This document shows positions 52,248 through 64,000 of a stretch of DNA of 64,000 nucleotides, in pieces. Source of the stretch: Hybos culiciformis. Lineage: Eukaryota; Arthropoda; Insecta; Diptera; Hybotidae. Under the pieces are notes generated by a model. The model had not been told where the DNA came from. It searched no databases and saw only the letters and a list, made by a program, of their open reading frames with translations. Within the stretch, counting starts at the first letter, position 1. The number at the start of each line of letters is the position of its first letter. A program made the translations under genes and the position numbers. The stretch covers positions 101,851,372 to 101,915,371 of the forward strand of contig OZ023274.1 in NCBI GenBank assembly GCA_964007475.1, in the 5' to 3' direction.

Positions 52248-54833
52248 TTATTGAACAGGCTGTGCATTTAAAGCAGCAGTGGCGTCCATACTTTTTCTTC
52301 TAACAATTTCTTGGAGAACTTCTTGACTATGCTTTCTCATATAAATATTACTCAATAATCTGACAGTACAATAATAAATTATTTCAACCAGGCTTAGTGC
52401 TGAAACTCCCATAAACAATGCTAGAAGACCTCCACAACTGGCAGCAAAATCAGTATAACCATATAATTCAGATCGTTTAGATGTTTGATATTGATTAAGT
52501 TTAAAAAAAATTGATAATCTTGACATCATAATTCTACAAAACCGATTTTAAATAAAAAAAAAATTAATACTTAACGAAAAAAGGGATTTTTGTACTGTTC
52601 AAATAGAAATTCTAACATGATGTGATTGTTAAAAGAAGAAATCTTACTAATGTACAATTTAAAGCCCGTTTTCCATCAAAAATTTAAAAATGGACTACCT
52701 ATGTGTTTTACTTACGTTTTTTGTTGGAGAACTTTACTTACTTATAGTGGTTTTAAGTTTCCACAAGAAGTTGCAAATTTTAAAATTTCTTACTTCTTAT
52801 TATTACAAATTGTACTTACCCTGGAAATTCGGTTAAATGTTCATCCTCATAGGCTTCTAGTAACTTTTTGTAATTATAAGAATTTTGAGAAATTTCTGCA
52901 TCATATGTTAATGAAGTACAACTGGGTAAACAATTGCATTTAGTTTCACCACGATAGAATTCCCTAGATTCTTGAAGACCTTCTAGAAACTCTTGAAATA
53001 AATATTCGTCCTCGGCCTGATCAACACAATCTAATCGATCAATATTGCAAACTGGTGTATCTACAAATCCTTATAGACAAAGAATATTGTTTCAATTAAA
53101 AAAGAATCACAACGATGTAAAAATTGTACATATTATTATAATACTTTGAGACACGAAGATTCAGCTTTTAACACTTACTCGGCATGGAAAATTTCACACA
53201 TCGACATTTTTTAAGTGTGTATTCCGTTAAGCACTCTAGCTCACAATTTGTTTGTGAGTAAATTTTGAAAAACGTTAAATTTCTTTCGTTCGTGAAATAA
53301 CATTGTCTTTTTTGTGGAGAATAGTGGCGAAGTCCTTCAGATGTTGTAATTATGTTTGGAATTACTGATACCATAACTTCTTTTGCAAGCGGAACGCGTA
53401 AGTAATGTTTTAAAATTACAGCGGCATCATCTGGTGAATGGAGCAACACCTAAATGTTAAAAAAAAGACATAAAATAGAATTGATTAACTGTTAATTCTA
53501 TTATAATTATAATATCAAGAAAATTGCCTTGAATCCTCGAGTAAATCCTCTACATAAATTGTCAACATTATAATCGAAATCTTGTAGCACCATAAAAAGG
53601 CCAGCTCTTGACCCAGCGCCTAAAGTTCTCTTCGGATAATTATCATTGACATTGTATATATTTTTTTCTTTCGTGTATCCATCTTCCAGGTTCCATTTTA
53701 GATTCACATTGTCATAAGCATTTGACTCATAGACATATTGGTAGCTGTTAAAAAAATTAGCAGCGTGTAATTATCATTAAGGGCTCTGTATAATTTGTGG
53801 GATAATTGAGTAATTTAAACAAACAAATCAGTGGGTAAAAATCTGTTTATTGGATCAAACCGCCGCTGTCCGTCGTCAGCTTATTACAAATGTCGAATTT
53901 CGATTATCTATGTACAAAAAAAATATAGCTGATAATATTACCTATTTTCGCGATATATGTCACTATTTTTCAATCCATTAAATTTGTAGCAGATTCCTTC
54001 ATCAGAGTACACTTTAGTTAAATTAAAGGATTCACACATGCCGTATTTTGATGTGTATTTACAAAAAGCTAAACTTATGTTAGGATTGAGTTCAAAGTCT
54101 TCAATTCGTTCGGTAAACTCACTAACATTAAGATACTTCTCGAATGTGCGATCCGGAAATTTGAATTGCTTTGCTATATCAACTGAGCAAATTTGTAACA
54201 TTGCCAAAAAGTTGCTTAATCTGCAAAGATGAAATTATAAATTTTAAAACTTGATTGATCATATTGATTCTTAATTTGGGGATCAAAAATTTTCCGTATG
54301 GTCTTACGATTTTTAGTAATTTTTTTTTTCACTTACTCGTCATCAGTTACAGACTCACTATCCAAATTACAGGTGCCATTGGCGAAACGATTCATCCATA
54401 ACTTAGTGTACACGTCCGTAAAGTTAAATATCTTTTGATTGGTTTTGGTTTCGAGACAAATTGTTATTGCTGGAAATGGTATATTCCATACTGGTGTAGA
54501 TTTTTCCGAAAAACTAACTATTACAGGATTTTGCTGCCATTTTATGTAAATATTAATTATATTAAAAACTGAAACTGTAAATGAGAATACAAATAGAAAA
54601 ATCCAAAATATTTTTTCCCAAATCGGGCGTTTTTCTTCTCCTAAATATCTAACACCGTGAACAGAACTATTATTACAATATTCCCTAAAAATTGCATCAA
54701 TTGCCTTCGATGCATTCGAATATTTGATTTTTTTTCTTAATCGATATTCAGGTGGAAAATTATAAAATCCAATTGATGAAGCTGCCTCAGAATTATCCCA
54801 ATCATTATCGAATATTCTTGACAACCGATGCAT
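52248..54833 (-). CDS. Pickpocket-type DEG/ENaC sodium channel subunit (ppk28-like)
   Basis: Six exons: 54337-54833, 53942-54220, 53528-53744, 53179-53449, 52820-53069 and 52248-52533. They encode 599 aa from the ATG at 54833. The gating HG motif is at residues 59-60 (SSVHGVRYLGEEKRP). TM1 spans ~74-97 (IFWIFLFVFSFTVSVF), followed by FPAITIC at 120-126. The large extracellular domain keeps the usual features: GAGSRAGLF, RQCYF, and the Cys-rich CELECLTEYTLKKCRCVKF and KCNCLPSCTSLTY. TM2 spans ~536-562, with the selectivity-filter GVS at 547-549 inside CGGLLALFMGVSALSLVE. The tail is intracellular. The family forms trimeric amiloride-type Na+ channels for mechano-, osmo- or chemosensation; the specific role is unknown. 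The intron between exons 3 and 4 begins with GC. The usual GLF before the filter is ALF here. Confidence 0.95.
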
Positions 54834-56786
54834 TGCGTTAGTAATTTTTTTTTCTATTTGAAATGTTTAGTGTTCAAGAAATAATAATGAACTAATAAAT
54901 AAAATCCTAGAATAAATTTTCATATATCCTTTTTGGGTTATACATATCCATGTATATGTATGCTTTTTGACTTATTTTTTAAGCTGATATTTATTTTTAT
55001 TCTCTTGAGTTTGATAATATTTTTTCAATTAATATTTTTAAAATATAGGGTGAACTGTTCCTTATTTTCCTTTACCTATAATTTTTCTAGATTCTTAAAT
55101 TAATTGCTAATAGAAAAACATTAGTTTGGGATATCCTCATCAAGCAAGAGATATAAATTAGATTTTTTTCTACTTCGGCGTTAATAAAAGTAGTAAAGAA
55201 TTACTGTCATATGTAATTAACTAAATTTTTCGTTCGTAATTTGTTAAGATAAAGATAATTTGTGTTCATTGATTCTAATTATTCAAACTAAATACAACTC
55301 AAATTGTTACTGATTCGATAAAAATCAATTGAAATTATTGAAAATTCTTTTTATATAATAAAAATATGTCTTCCAGTTAAAATGTAAAACAAAATGTTAA
55401 CATTATTGATTTAATGCATTTGCATACATAATTGCAATGCAGCAAATATTATTTATTTAATACAAATAATACATTTGATACTTCAATCGATCGAATTGGA
55501 AAATCTACAAACATTTTCTATAATAGATTTATTATCCAGTAACCCTGTATTAAATTTCGTATATCTACCTACGACTATAACGAGATCATTAAATATTTGT
55601 ACTAACTATGTATGTGTGTATTCAACCATATTTCAATAGAAAGACTTGTAATCTTCACTATCTTATTGTGTACATTATAATGTATATTATACATTAAGTA
55701 TATTACATAGGGAAAAACTTTATAAAGCTTTGCATACATGCATAAATAGATTTGTTGCGTTTTTACTTACGTTTCCACAAGGATTAAATTTGATAAATAT
55801 GTTGACATTAAAACTGACAAATTAATTAATTGAAGATAAAAAAAAATGATGTTTTTTTTTAAATAGATATTTCAGGCAATTATCTTGTGAATACGGATTA
55901 GATTACAATTGTTTTATATGTATATACATATATAAAACACGTTATAAGGAAAATTGAAAGTCAGTGACTTTCAAATTAATTTTTGTTTAATTTCTTTGCA
56001 TGAAGGTAGAGAATAAACAGGATTAATATTTAACCTACTAACTATTTTGTTCATTGAAATCCAAATCGAATATATGTATTTACACATATTATATATAATT
56101 GACTTTTTTTTAAATTTAAAAAAAATTAAATTGCGAAATTTACTAATTTAATTTAAAAGAGCTATGTGAATTCAAATTTAAAGGTTATTGTTCTCTATCT
56201 CTATTGTAATAAAATGTAATTAAATTAATAACACAAAAAAAAAATAACCAGTCGCATGTTTATGCTGGGGATTTCTTCTAAAATATTTCTGCAACTGAAA
56301 AATATTTTAACTAAAATTGCATGTTTCATAAAACTGCAATTAACATACAAATAAAAAAATAAAATTCCCAAATCAACTTTGTACTTTTCTTAAATGAATT
56401 ATAATTAATAATTTTTAAATTTAATAATTTTATTCGAATTTTTTTTTAATTTCTAAGTTAAATCTTTAGATAGAGCATTAAAATCATTTTATATATTTTC
56501 TGAGTTCTCAAAATATTTTTTTTTTTATATTTTTGAAGGACTAATCGTTATGTCGACATATCGTGTCAGATTTATTGTTCATCGGACCATTTAGCTTTTG
56601 TTGGGAAAATCAAAAACTAAAACTATGTACATATAGTGTATATTAAGTTATAAATTATTTAATTTAGATTTAAAAAATTTCTATGCAAATTTATTTTGCG
56701 GACATTTATTTTATCCATACCAAAAAAAGTTTACCCAACTCGAATTTGGATTCTAAAAATGAGAGAATAGTTAGAAACGTTTCCAG
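54834..56786. other. 5' flank of the left pickpocket gene
   Basis: No ORF or RNA gene is supported. It presumably contains the promoter of the - strand channel gene; A/T richness prevents picking a TATA element. Confidence 0.45.
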
Positions 56787-57065
56787 TTAAAACATATAAA
56801 AAGGTGTCAGATTAGGGTGAACAAATTGACAACTCGATATCCCAAAAACATTCGAAGTAGTTTCAAATAAAAATTCGATATTCATAAAAATATTATTTTG
56901 AGCATCTTTGTTTGGTGAATAAAATAACACTGAACCGGCGATATGCATATCAGAAAAATTCGTAGTAATACCCAAATGTTCGTATACAAATAAATTTCCA
57001 ACTTCACTTGGTGGCAATATTTCTCTAATTTTGGTGGTCCGGTTCATATCCTCTGACGTTGACAT
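56787..57065 (-). CDS. Unidentified small ORF with coding-like composition
   Basis: A 92-codon ORF with an ATG at 57065 (MSTSEDMNRTTKIREILPPS) ending FYMF-stop. Its codons include CCG, CGG, ACG and GCC, unusually varied for this A/T background, and the protein is not low-complexity (VYEHLGITTNFSDMHIAGSV). I do not recognise a family. Stops close it on both sides and no splice-linked partner was found. It may be a small single-exon gene, or an exon or fragment of a duplicated gene. Confidence 0.35.
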   Translation of the reverse strand: MSTSEDMNRTTKIREILPPSEVGNLFVYEHLGITTNFSDMHIAGSVLFYSPNKDAQNNIFMNIEFLFETTSNVFGISSCQFVHPNLTPFYMF

Positions 57066-58110
57066 TTAAAAATAATATGCATGTATGAAAAATTCATACA
57101 AATAGTTTAAATCTGCTTCCCCCTTGAAACTAGTTTCACGTAGTTTTATAATAAATATTTACTTAGCCACAAAATATTTTCATTTTCAATCAAATTTGTA
57201 TATTGGTTAATGATAATTCCTATTTAATTTTTAACCATTTCTAGATTTTAATATTTTCTTAAAATTGACGCAATATTTATGTACATAATATGGTTTTGTG
57301 ACGAAAAAATTAAATTAAATTTTAATTTGATTCTCAGTGGGTCGATTTTTGGTTCCTGCTAATTCATTTTCAATTGAAAAATTTTCATAATTGTATGCAA
57401 TGTATTTAACTAAAATGCTTAACCTAAAATGTGGTGACTTTGAAGAAAATAAAAAGAAATTGACAAAAAAAAGCGAACATGCTATCCTTTTAATTATTTT
57501 TTTTACTATTCGCACAATTATTTTTTTAGTATATAGCAAATTTATATTTGAAAAAGCTTTTGAAGAAAAAAAAAAATAGTTTTTAAAATTCATTTATATT
57601 TAATATGTTGATTATGCTTAACACGGTACATTGTTGACGGTCTATTTTAATATGTACTATCAATTCAAAGTTTTTTTGATCCCTCTCATGTATAATGTAT
57701 TTATGAATGAATAATTGTGTATGTTAATATTATCAATTACAATACAGAGTTAGAGTATTGATAGACATTTTTGGTATCATCATCAGAAAGTTATTCGAAT
57801 AAAAATCTTTTTTCACAGCATTACGACTCATTCGTAATATGATAAGATTTCTAATTTTTTTCCAACATGGTCACATAGATGAGTTTTTCTTCTTTTATAT
57901 ATATTATTCGTACATAATGTAGAGTTCGTATATATGTAAGAAACTGAAATTTTGAACATATTATTTTTTATATTTAATAATACAGCAGGGCATCTTTTAC
58001 CTTGTAAGTTGCAAATAAATAATGAATTGTCAAATAGTTTAGTAGAATGATTAATAGGTATTTATTCTCTTTTAGAACTTTAATATGAGTTTTTATAGTA
58101 GATTATTGTA
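57066..58110. other. Gene-free stretch between the two channel genes
   Basis: Opposed ORFs at 57315-57593 and 57391-57579 are A/T-driven and lack any domain. Nothing else was found. Confidence 0.4.
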
Positions 58111-58279
58111 TATGTAAACTAAATTTGTTATTAATTAAGAGTTCTGTATACACAAAAATACATTGACACGAGTCAATACTTATATCACGAGACCGAAGGT
58201 CGAGTGATATAAATTGACAAGTGTCAATGTATTTTTGTGTAAATACAGAACGAGTTGTATAACAAATTTTGTTTACATA
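58111..58279. mobile_element. Near-perfect foldback hairpin element
   Basis: Two ~83-base arms meet at a 3-base loop (GAA, 58195-58197). Paired blocks include TATGTAAAC with GTTTACATA at the outer ends, GTTCTGTATACACAAAAATA with its complement, ACATTGACAC with GTGTCAATGT, and CGAGACC with GGTCGAG at the tip. Mismatches are few and small. TA or TATA at both outer edges could be a target duplication. There is no coding capacity. It is most likely a foldback MITE, though any transcript would form a long double-stranded stem. Confidence 0.75.
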
Positions 58280-58439
58280 TCCAATATACTGTTTTAATGC
58301 GTAGGGGAGAGGTAGTTGCAAAGAGAGAATATTTTTTTTTTTTATTTTTTCTCATTTATTTTTTTTTGTATTTGGTTGTATTGAAATATTGTGAGAGATA
58401 TTATGTTTGTTTAGGTATTACGTAATATTCAATACGAAA

Positions 58440-58546
58440 CATCTAAATGATTTCATTATTTACGCTGATGCATCTAAATTTTTTCATTATATACGCTGAT
58501 GCATCTAAATTTTTTCATTATTTACGCAGATGCATCTAAATGATTG
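58440..58546 (+). repeat. 31-bp minisatellite, three full copies plus a partial
   Basis: Copies start at 58440, 58471 and 58502, with a 14-base partial at 58533. Each begins CATCTAAAT and ends ACGCTGATG (ACGCAGATG in the third). The copies abut with no spacer, so this is a tandem repeat and not a CRISPR-like array. Confidence 0.85.
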
Positions 58547-61004
58547 TATGTGTATTGACGCATATAATACTCCATTTAGAGATCTAAATTCTATAGCACT
58601 AAATACAACATAACGATCCCCAACGCATTAAAATAATTTATTTAGACATATCTACATCCAAAAGATGTAATATTACCAGTCGATATTTTTAATAAATTAA
58701 TTTTAATAAAAAATATAATAATTTTGCATAATTATTTGCATAATTTTTAAATTGTTTGCACAATTTTTCTAAATTAGACCCTTTTTTACAAATGCCTTTT
58801 TTACGCCCTTTTAAATTGTTTTATTTTTTAAATGTGGAATATGTCAAAAATCCAATAAAAAAACATCAAGGAATTTTTTCAGAATTGCGAAGAGTAACAA
58901 AGAAAATAGTAGTTTTTTATGCACGAAAATCTTGTTGGAAGTGGTGACCAATAATTTGCTAATAAATTAAGTTTATTTCCTCCAGTATCATCGTGATCTT
59001 AATTCTTTGAATTTTTTCCACCAGAAAAAAAATCTAAATTTGATCTATAAATATTTGTGTTTGCTTTTGATGAAAATTAACTTTTGAAAAATAAAGTTCT
59101 TTATAAGTAATACAAAAAATTGCTAGACCTAAAAACGTAAGTATTAAGTACGCAAGATCCTGTATAGTTTTTAAGTATAATATATATGTAAGTATATTAT
59201 TCTATTTTTAATTATTTTGACTTTTATTCACACTATGGTTAAAGTTAACATTAATTTCGATTTTATTTTTTTTTTAATTAATCCCAATTGAATATTGAAT
59301 TAATTTTTTTGCAATCCAAATTAACTAAAACCTAAATTCCCTGAGTAATATTTTTAGCACGTAAAACATGCAATTTTGGCATAAAATAACTACTATAACA
59401 ATGTTTTACAGTGAAAAAATAATAAAAATACATTTTTTAATATTATAATCGTATAAAATTAGGTGTAGAATGATAAAATTATTTTAATAAGTCATAAGTA
59501 TTCGAACAGTATATTTTAAAATTTTTAGATAGTGAAAATTAAATAAGCATTTTTTTTATTTTTTAATTTAATTTTTTTTCAATCGCGGTATCGAAATGAT
59601 GCTACCAAGTACGCCGACGACGACGACGACTCCTAATAATAAGATACAAGCATGGTAAATTTTGTTTTACAAAAATTAGATTTACAATTTTCATAATTTT
59701 TCATGTAAAAAGGATTATTACAAGAAAAAGAAAGTAATTTAATATTAGGTTGTTATTAAAAACCACAAATATATGCATATGTATATTTTTTTAAAGTTTA
59801 ATAATAAAAATTAAATGCATAAAGAGTTTTTTTTGGAATTTTGCATAAAAATTATTTAATAATTATTTTAATAAGAAAAACATAATATTGGATTACGGAA
59901 AACGGATATGATCTTTAAAATACAGAGAAAATGTGAAACAAGAAATTAAAAGAAGAAACTATTTAATAGTGACTTAAAAAACGCTCTTTGAGTCGGTGAA
60001 TGAATATAAGCAGTGTATTTGTACCATTCTTAATTTATAGCGATATTCAGATCATAATTTATGAAATAGATTTATATTTGTTGTGAATTAATAAGTTAAA
60101 AAAGCTCCCTCCCAAATACACTATTTCAACAGTCACGAATTAAAAAAAGGTTTATAATTTATACATTATAGAGTTCTTAATATTCAAAATAGCAACATTG
60201 TTTTAAGGAATGGATTTATTGCAAATTTTCCTTTTTTTTTTTGCCTTTGATCAGAGAAGTTAGAATTATATAAAAATATATGATGAAATATATGATTGGG
60301 TGTGGAATATTTTATGAACGATCAAGGCAATCTTATTATGACTTATTATTTTATCATATGTTGTTTGCCAGAACAGTTGTGTATTTCATAAAATAAAAGT
60401 GCTGGAATGTAATGAAGGCAATTTGCAGGGACTCCTCAATCCATTGAGTTAGAAATTTGAAATCTCGCCATTGCATACCTTTAAAACTTATTCGCTCGAG
60501 TCATATAATCATTATTCTGTTAAAATAAATTTTGGATGAAAAATATTAATTTAAATAAATAATAATTGATCAAACCTACACCATTTTTTAAATTTTCATT
60601 TAAAAAAAAAATGAATTCTCTATTGGATTTCTCTGTAGATATTACACACCTAGATATTTTAAAGTTCAAATACTTTTTATATGATAGTCAATATCGCATG
60701 CGATAATAATCAGTTATTTTTTTAATTGGATTACACATAATTCTTGTGACTAATGCATTTAAGAAGCCAGATACGCTATTTTGTCAATTGAAGTATCCTC
60801 TTTGAAGCTTTACAACTTTTGGCCAGGAGAAGCTCTTTATTTTATTCAAACTATACAAATACCGTTTTTATGTTTAAAGAAAAATTCTTCTCGGTGAACT
60901 AATTACCTCTAGATATTTGTTATGATGACTTTTCTTTTACAAACATAGTTGTTTTTCTTTTAAGGAAAAAAGCAGCATTGTCAATAAAAACAGCCAATGT
61001 TTTT
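58547..61004. other. 5' flank of the right pickpocket gene
   Basis: The short ORF at 58756-58947 has no recognisable domain. A GACGACGACGAC microsatellite lies at about 59612-59627. A strong pyrimidine tract ending TTTTAAG at 60957-60963, followed by an open frame leading into the channel's first ATG, could be the acceptor for an additional upstream exon. Confidence 0.45.
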
Positions 61005-63758
61005 ATGGACAATATTTCAATAGCACCAAGTGAGGCGCCGTCAGATTTTGATACACGAAAACAAATTAAATATGGAAATGCTTATCAAGCAGCGTGGGGA
61101 ATATTTTCAGAATATTGTAACAATAGTACGATTCATGGAATTAAATATTTAGGAGAATCAAAAAGACCTATTTTAGAAAGGTACATAATAATAGAAAATT
61201 AGAACTTGAAATAATTATAATAATTTATTTAAATTTCTTAAATACTTCCACAAAGCCTCAGCCAAATTTTTAGAGGATAGTACGATTTGATATTATTCTG
61301 CAAACTCGATTTGGAAGCTAGCTTGCAATATCAATGGATACTAATTTTCATATATAATTAATTGCCAAGAGGCAAACAATGAAAGTATATTCCTTATTAA
61401 TTTTTTGTTTGTAGGTTATTTTGGGTATTTGTTTTCGGATTATCGATATATGCTTGTAGTCGCTTAACAATGAATATATGGGAAAAATGGGATCAAAATC
61501 CTGTAATTGTTAGTTTTGCTGAAAAATCGACACCAGTTTGGCAGATACCATTCCCAGCGGTAACAGTATGTCCGGAAACAAAATCTCGACAATTATTATT
61601 TAATTTTACAAAAATATTTTGGAAACTATGGAAAGAGGAAAATTATACCGAAAGGGAGTAAGTTTGAGAAATGTGTTTTTTTCACTAAATACACTTGTAC
61701 ATGACTTAAGTTATAAAATACGATTCTAGATAATTCAAAATTCAACATAATAATAATATTTATTCTAGGGAATATTATATGGATGCAATATCTCAAGTTT
61801 GTGATTCACATTTGTTAGATGGCTTCGGGTATGGACCAAAGATAACTAATGCCAGCGAAATAATAAACGCTCTAGAAGAACTGAAACCAATTTTTAATGA
61901 AACCTATTTTACTTGTAAATGGCGGAATGAAGTGGGAACTTGTGAAACAATGTTTACAAAGGTTTTAACTGAAGAAGGTCTTTGTTACAGTTTCAATTCA
62001 TTGCCATTAGATGAAGTTTACAAAGATATAGCGTTAGTATTTTTTATTTAATTGGAATTTTGATAAAACTTAAAATACATATTCACAAAATGAAGTTTAT
62101 TATAAATATGAAAAACTTCATTTTATAAGTTGTGCACATACATAATAATTTTTTTTTGATAAGAAATCCATTCATGCTAATTCGATTTTAGAATTCATGA
62201 AGATTTCATATTTAAACCAGAATCAAGTTTGAGTGAAAATAATAATACATCGGAAGCAACACCAGAAAATGCAACTATTGTGAAGAAAGAGAGGATTTGG
62301 AATTTAGAAGATGGATATACAAGTAATACAGTTAGTGATGCGGTCCCGCATAGGGTCTTGGGGGCTGGTTCTAGAGCTGGATTATTTTTAGTATTAAATG
62401 GCTACATTGGTGATAATGACCAAATTTGTCGAGGTCCAGTTCAAGGCTTTAAGGTAATATAGTTTAAAATAAATAATTGTTGATGAAAATCGTTCATTAT
62501 ACAAATGTCTCATGCAAAAAATCATATATGTACATATTTCCATAATTTGGCAACAAAAATTGATGTTACGAATTTTTTCAGATTCTTTTGCATACTCCGG
62601 GAGAAATAGCACAAGTATCTAAGCAATATTTTCGTATTCCATTTAACCAGGAAGTTCTAATATCGATAAAACCGAAAATTATTACAACTTCTGATGGTTT
62701 GAAGCATTACGACCCTCATATGTAAGTAAATTATCCAAGATAAAAATCATAACTAAACATTCATTAAAGCGTTTTGATTTTAGTTGAGCATACATTTTGA
62801 CTGTATTTTTGTTTTGAGTGATAATTTCTAAATTACATACATACATTAATTTGAATTTTATTTAATAAATTCTGATTGAAACTTTTTCAGACGTCAATGC
62901 TATTTTCAACATGAACGTCATTTAGCATATTTTAAACTTTATACTCAAAGCAATTGTGAATTAGAGTGTTTGGCAAATTTTACATTGAACAAATGCAAAT
63001 GTGTTAAGTTTTCTATGCCAAGTAGGTTCTTGTTCGAAAATTAGATATATGTACAAGCATTTCATTATAAGTGTCAACATTTTAAACAGTAATTATATTT
63101 AATTTTTCGTTATAGGAGAAAAAGATGCTCCAATATGCGGTGCAAATAATATTAAATGCTTCAATGATGCAGAAGATGAACTTTTGAAAGAAGAATTTGT
63201 AGAGGGATTGAAAAGTTCAAGGTTAAATTATCGCGGTGAAACTAAATGCAATTGTTTGCCCGGTAGGAAAACATTGAGTTCTTAGTTATTTTTCAAAAAT
63301 TATAATTGTTTATCTGCCCCATTACAGCATGTACTTCTATAGCTTATGAAGCTGAAATTTCTCAAGCTGATTATGATTATCGTTCACAATTTGAGGCTTT
63401 TGAAAGTTCGTCATACGTAAACGAGCATCCAGGAATGCAAATGTCACGTTTATCAATATTTTTTAAAGAAGCACAATTCTTAACATCCAGAAGATCCGAA
63501 CTTTATGGTACAACAGATTTCTTGGCCAATTGTGGTGGTTTACTTGGTTTATTTATGGGTGTCTCTGCATTGAGCTTAGTGGAATTAGTTTATTATTTAA
63601 CTGTTCGTTTATTGTCGAATTTGAAAATGCGACGATCTAAAATGAAGCAGTTGAAACAGCAAATGAAGCAAGCCGTTACTGGTGCAGCATGTATGGGAAT
63701 CACTCCGGAAATAATTATATCAGACAATGATTCGAAAAAAAGTCAAGCAAAGAATTAA
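61005..63758 (+). CDS. Pickpocket-type DEG/ENaC sodium channel subunit (ppk28-like), second paralogue
   Basis: Eight exons: 61005-61180, 61415-61657, 61769-62032, 62192-62453, 62582-62721, 62891-63021, 63116-63262 and 63328-63758. All introns are GT-AG and 597 aa are encoded from the ATG at 61005. The frame stays open upstream to a good acceptor near 60963, so a further 5' exon is possible. The HG motif is at ~44-45 (STIHGIKYLG) and TM1 at ~59-80. FPAVTVC, GAGSRAGLF, RQCYF, CELECLANFTLNKCKCVKF and KCNCLPACTS follow in the usual order. TM2 carries CGGLLGLFMGVSALSLVE with the canonical GVS filter. The C-terminal tail is Lys/Gln-rich and longer than in its neighbour. It is clearly paralogous to the - strand gene 6.2 kb away, and the two may assemble into one heteromeric channel, though that is inference. 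Confidence 0.93.
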
Positions 63759-64000
63759 AAAAGCAATTTTGGATTTACAAAAAAAAATTTGGTTTTTTCA
63801 CTTTTTTTTTTTTTCGAATATACAACACACATTCTTATCAAACAAAAATCTTTGAAATTGATAGTAAATAAAAAAATGGAAAACAAACGATATGTTATGC
63901 TTATTTTCTATTTGTATTTAGTGTTTACCTTACGTTTAGACGTTTACACAGTGATTAAGTTATTAATTAAGTTTGACCACTTTTGTAATATTCACTTTTT
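63759..64000. other. 3'UTR and flank of the right pickpocket gene
   Basis: A/T-rich sequence up to the window end, with AATAAA at 63867-63872 about 110 bases after the stop as the likely poly(A) signal. Confidence 0.5.
63867..63872 (+). promoter_or_regulatory. Candidate poly(A) signal of the right pickpocket gene
   Basis: AATAAA is the first such hexamer after the channel stop codon and lies at a typical distance from it. Confidence 0.45.

Noticed and set aside
58440..58546. Regularly spaced ~31-bp repeats, considered as a CRISPR array.
   Set aside because: The units abut with no variable spacers, and the locus is eukaryotic with introns. It is a minisatellite.

Overview
The window is AT-rich eukaryotic nuclear DNA, roughly a quarter or less G+C by eye, with long A/T runs, spliced genes and small transposon relics. 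The gene families point to an insect: two pickpocket-type DEG/ENaC channels, a secreted trypsin-like protease, a DNAJC11 homologue and an axonemal dynein heavy-chain tail. A fly is plausible, but the order cannot be fixed from sequence alone. I rebuilt splice sites by hand for five genes. All five keep an open frame across their exons, and the splice phases agree throughout.

Layout. 66-1058 (+) is the last exon of an unrecognised Ser/Pro-rich protein. 2299-4672 (-) is a complete five-exon DNAJC11 homologue (567 aa). A degraded non-LTR reverse transcriptase fragment lies at 5030-5285 (-). 5542-8371 (-) is an eight-exon secreted trypsin-like serine protease (339 aa) with one GC-AG intron. 8372-43108 is a gene desert of about 35 kb in which I find no convincing gene. 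It holds several short inverted-repeat elements (8795-9199, 15005-15394, 22691-23075), a long hairpin (20986-21208) and simple repeats. 43109-46686 (-) is a five-exon gene for a dynein heavy-chain tail of the DNAH3/7/12 type. It stops after 1085 aa, inside the linker-forming DHC_N2 region, and no motor exons follow. 49020-49372 is another candidate inverted-repeat element. 52248-54833 (-) and 61005-63758 (+) are two divergently oriented pickpocket channel genes (599 and 597 aa). The 6.2 kb between them contains an orphan ORF, a near-perfect foldback and a 31-bp minisatellite.

No operon-like cooperation is expected. The channel pair is the only clear functional cluster: two paralogous sodium-channel subunits that probably arose by inverted duplication. 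The most unusual gene is the motor-less dynein tail. It has an intact frame, its own stop codon and a poly(A) signal 25 bases after it. I found no complete new multi-gene system.
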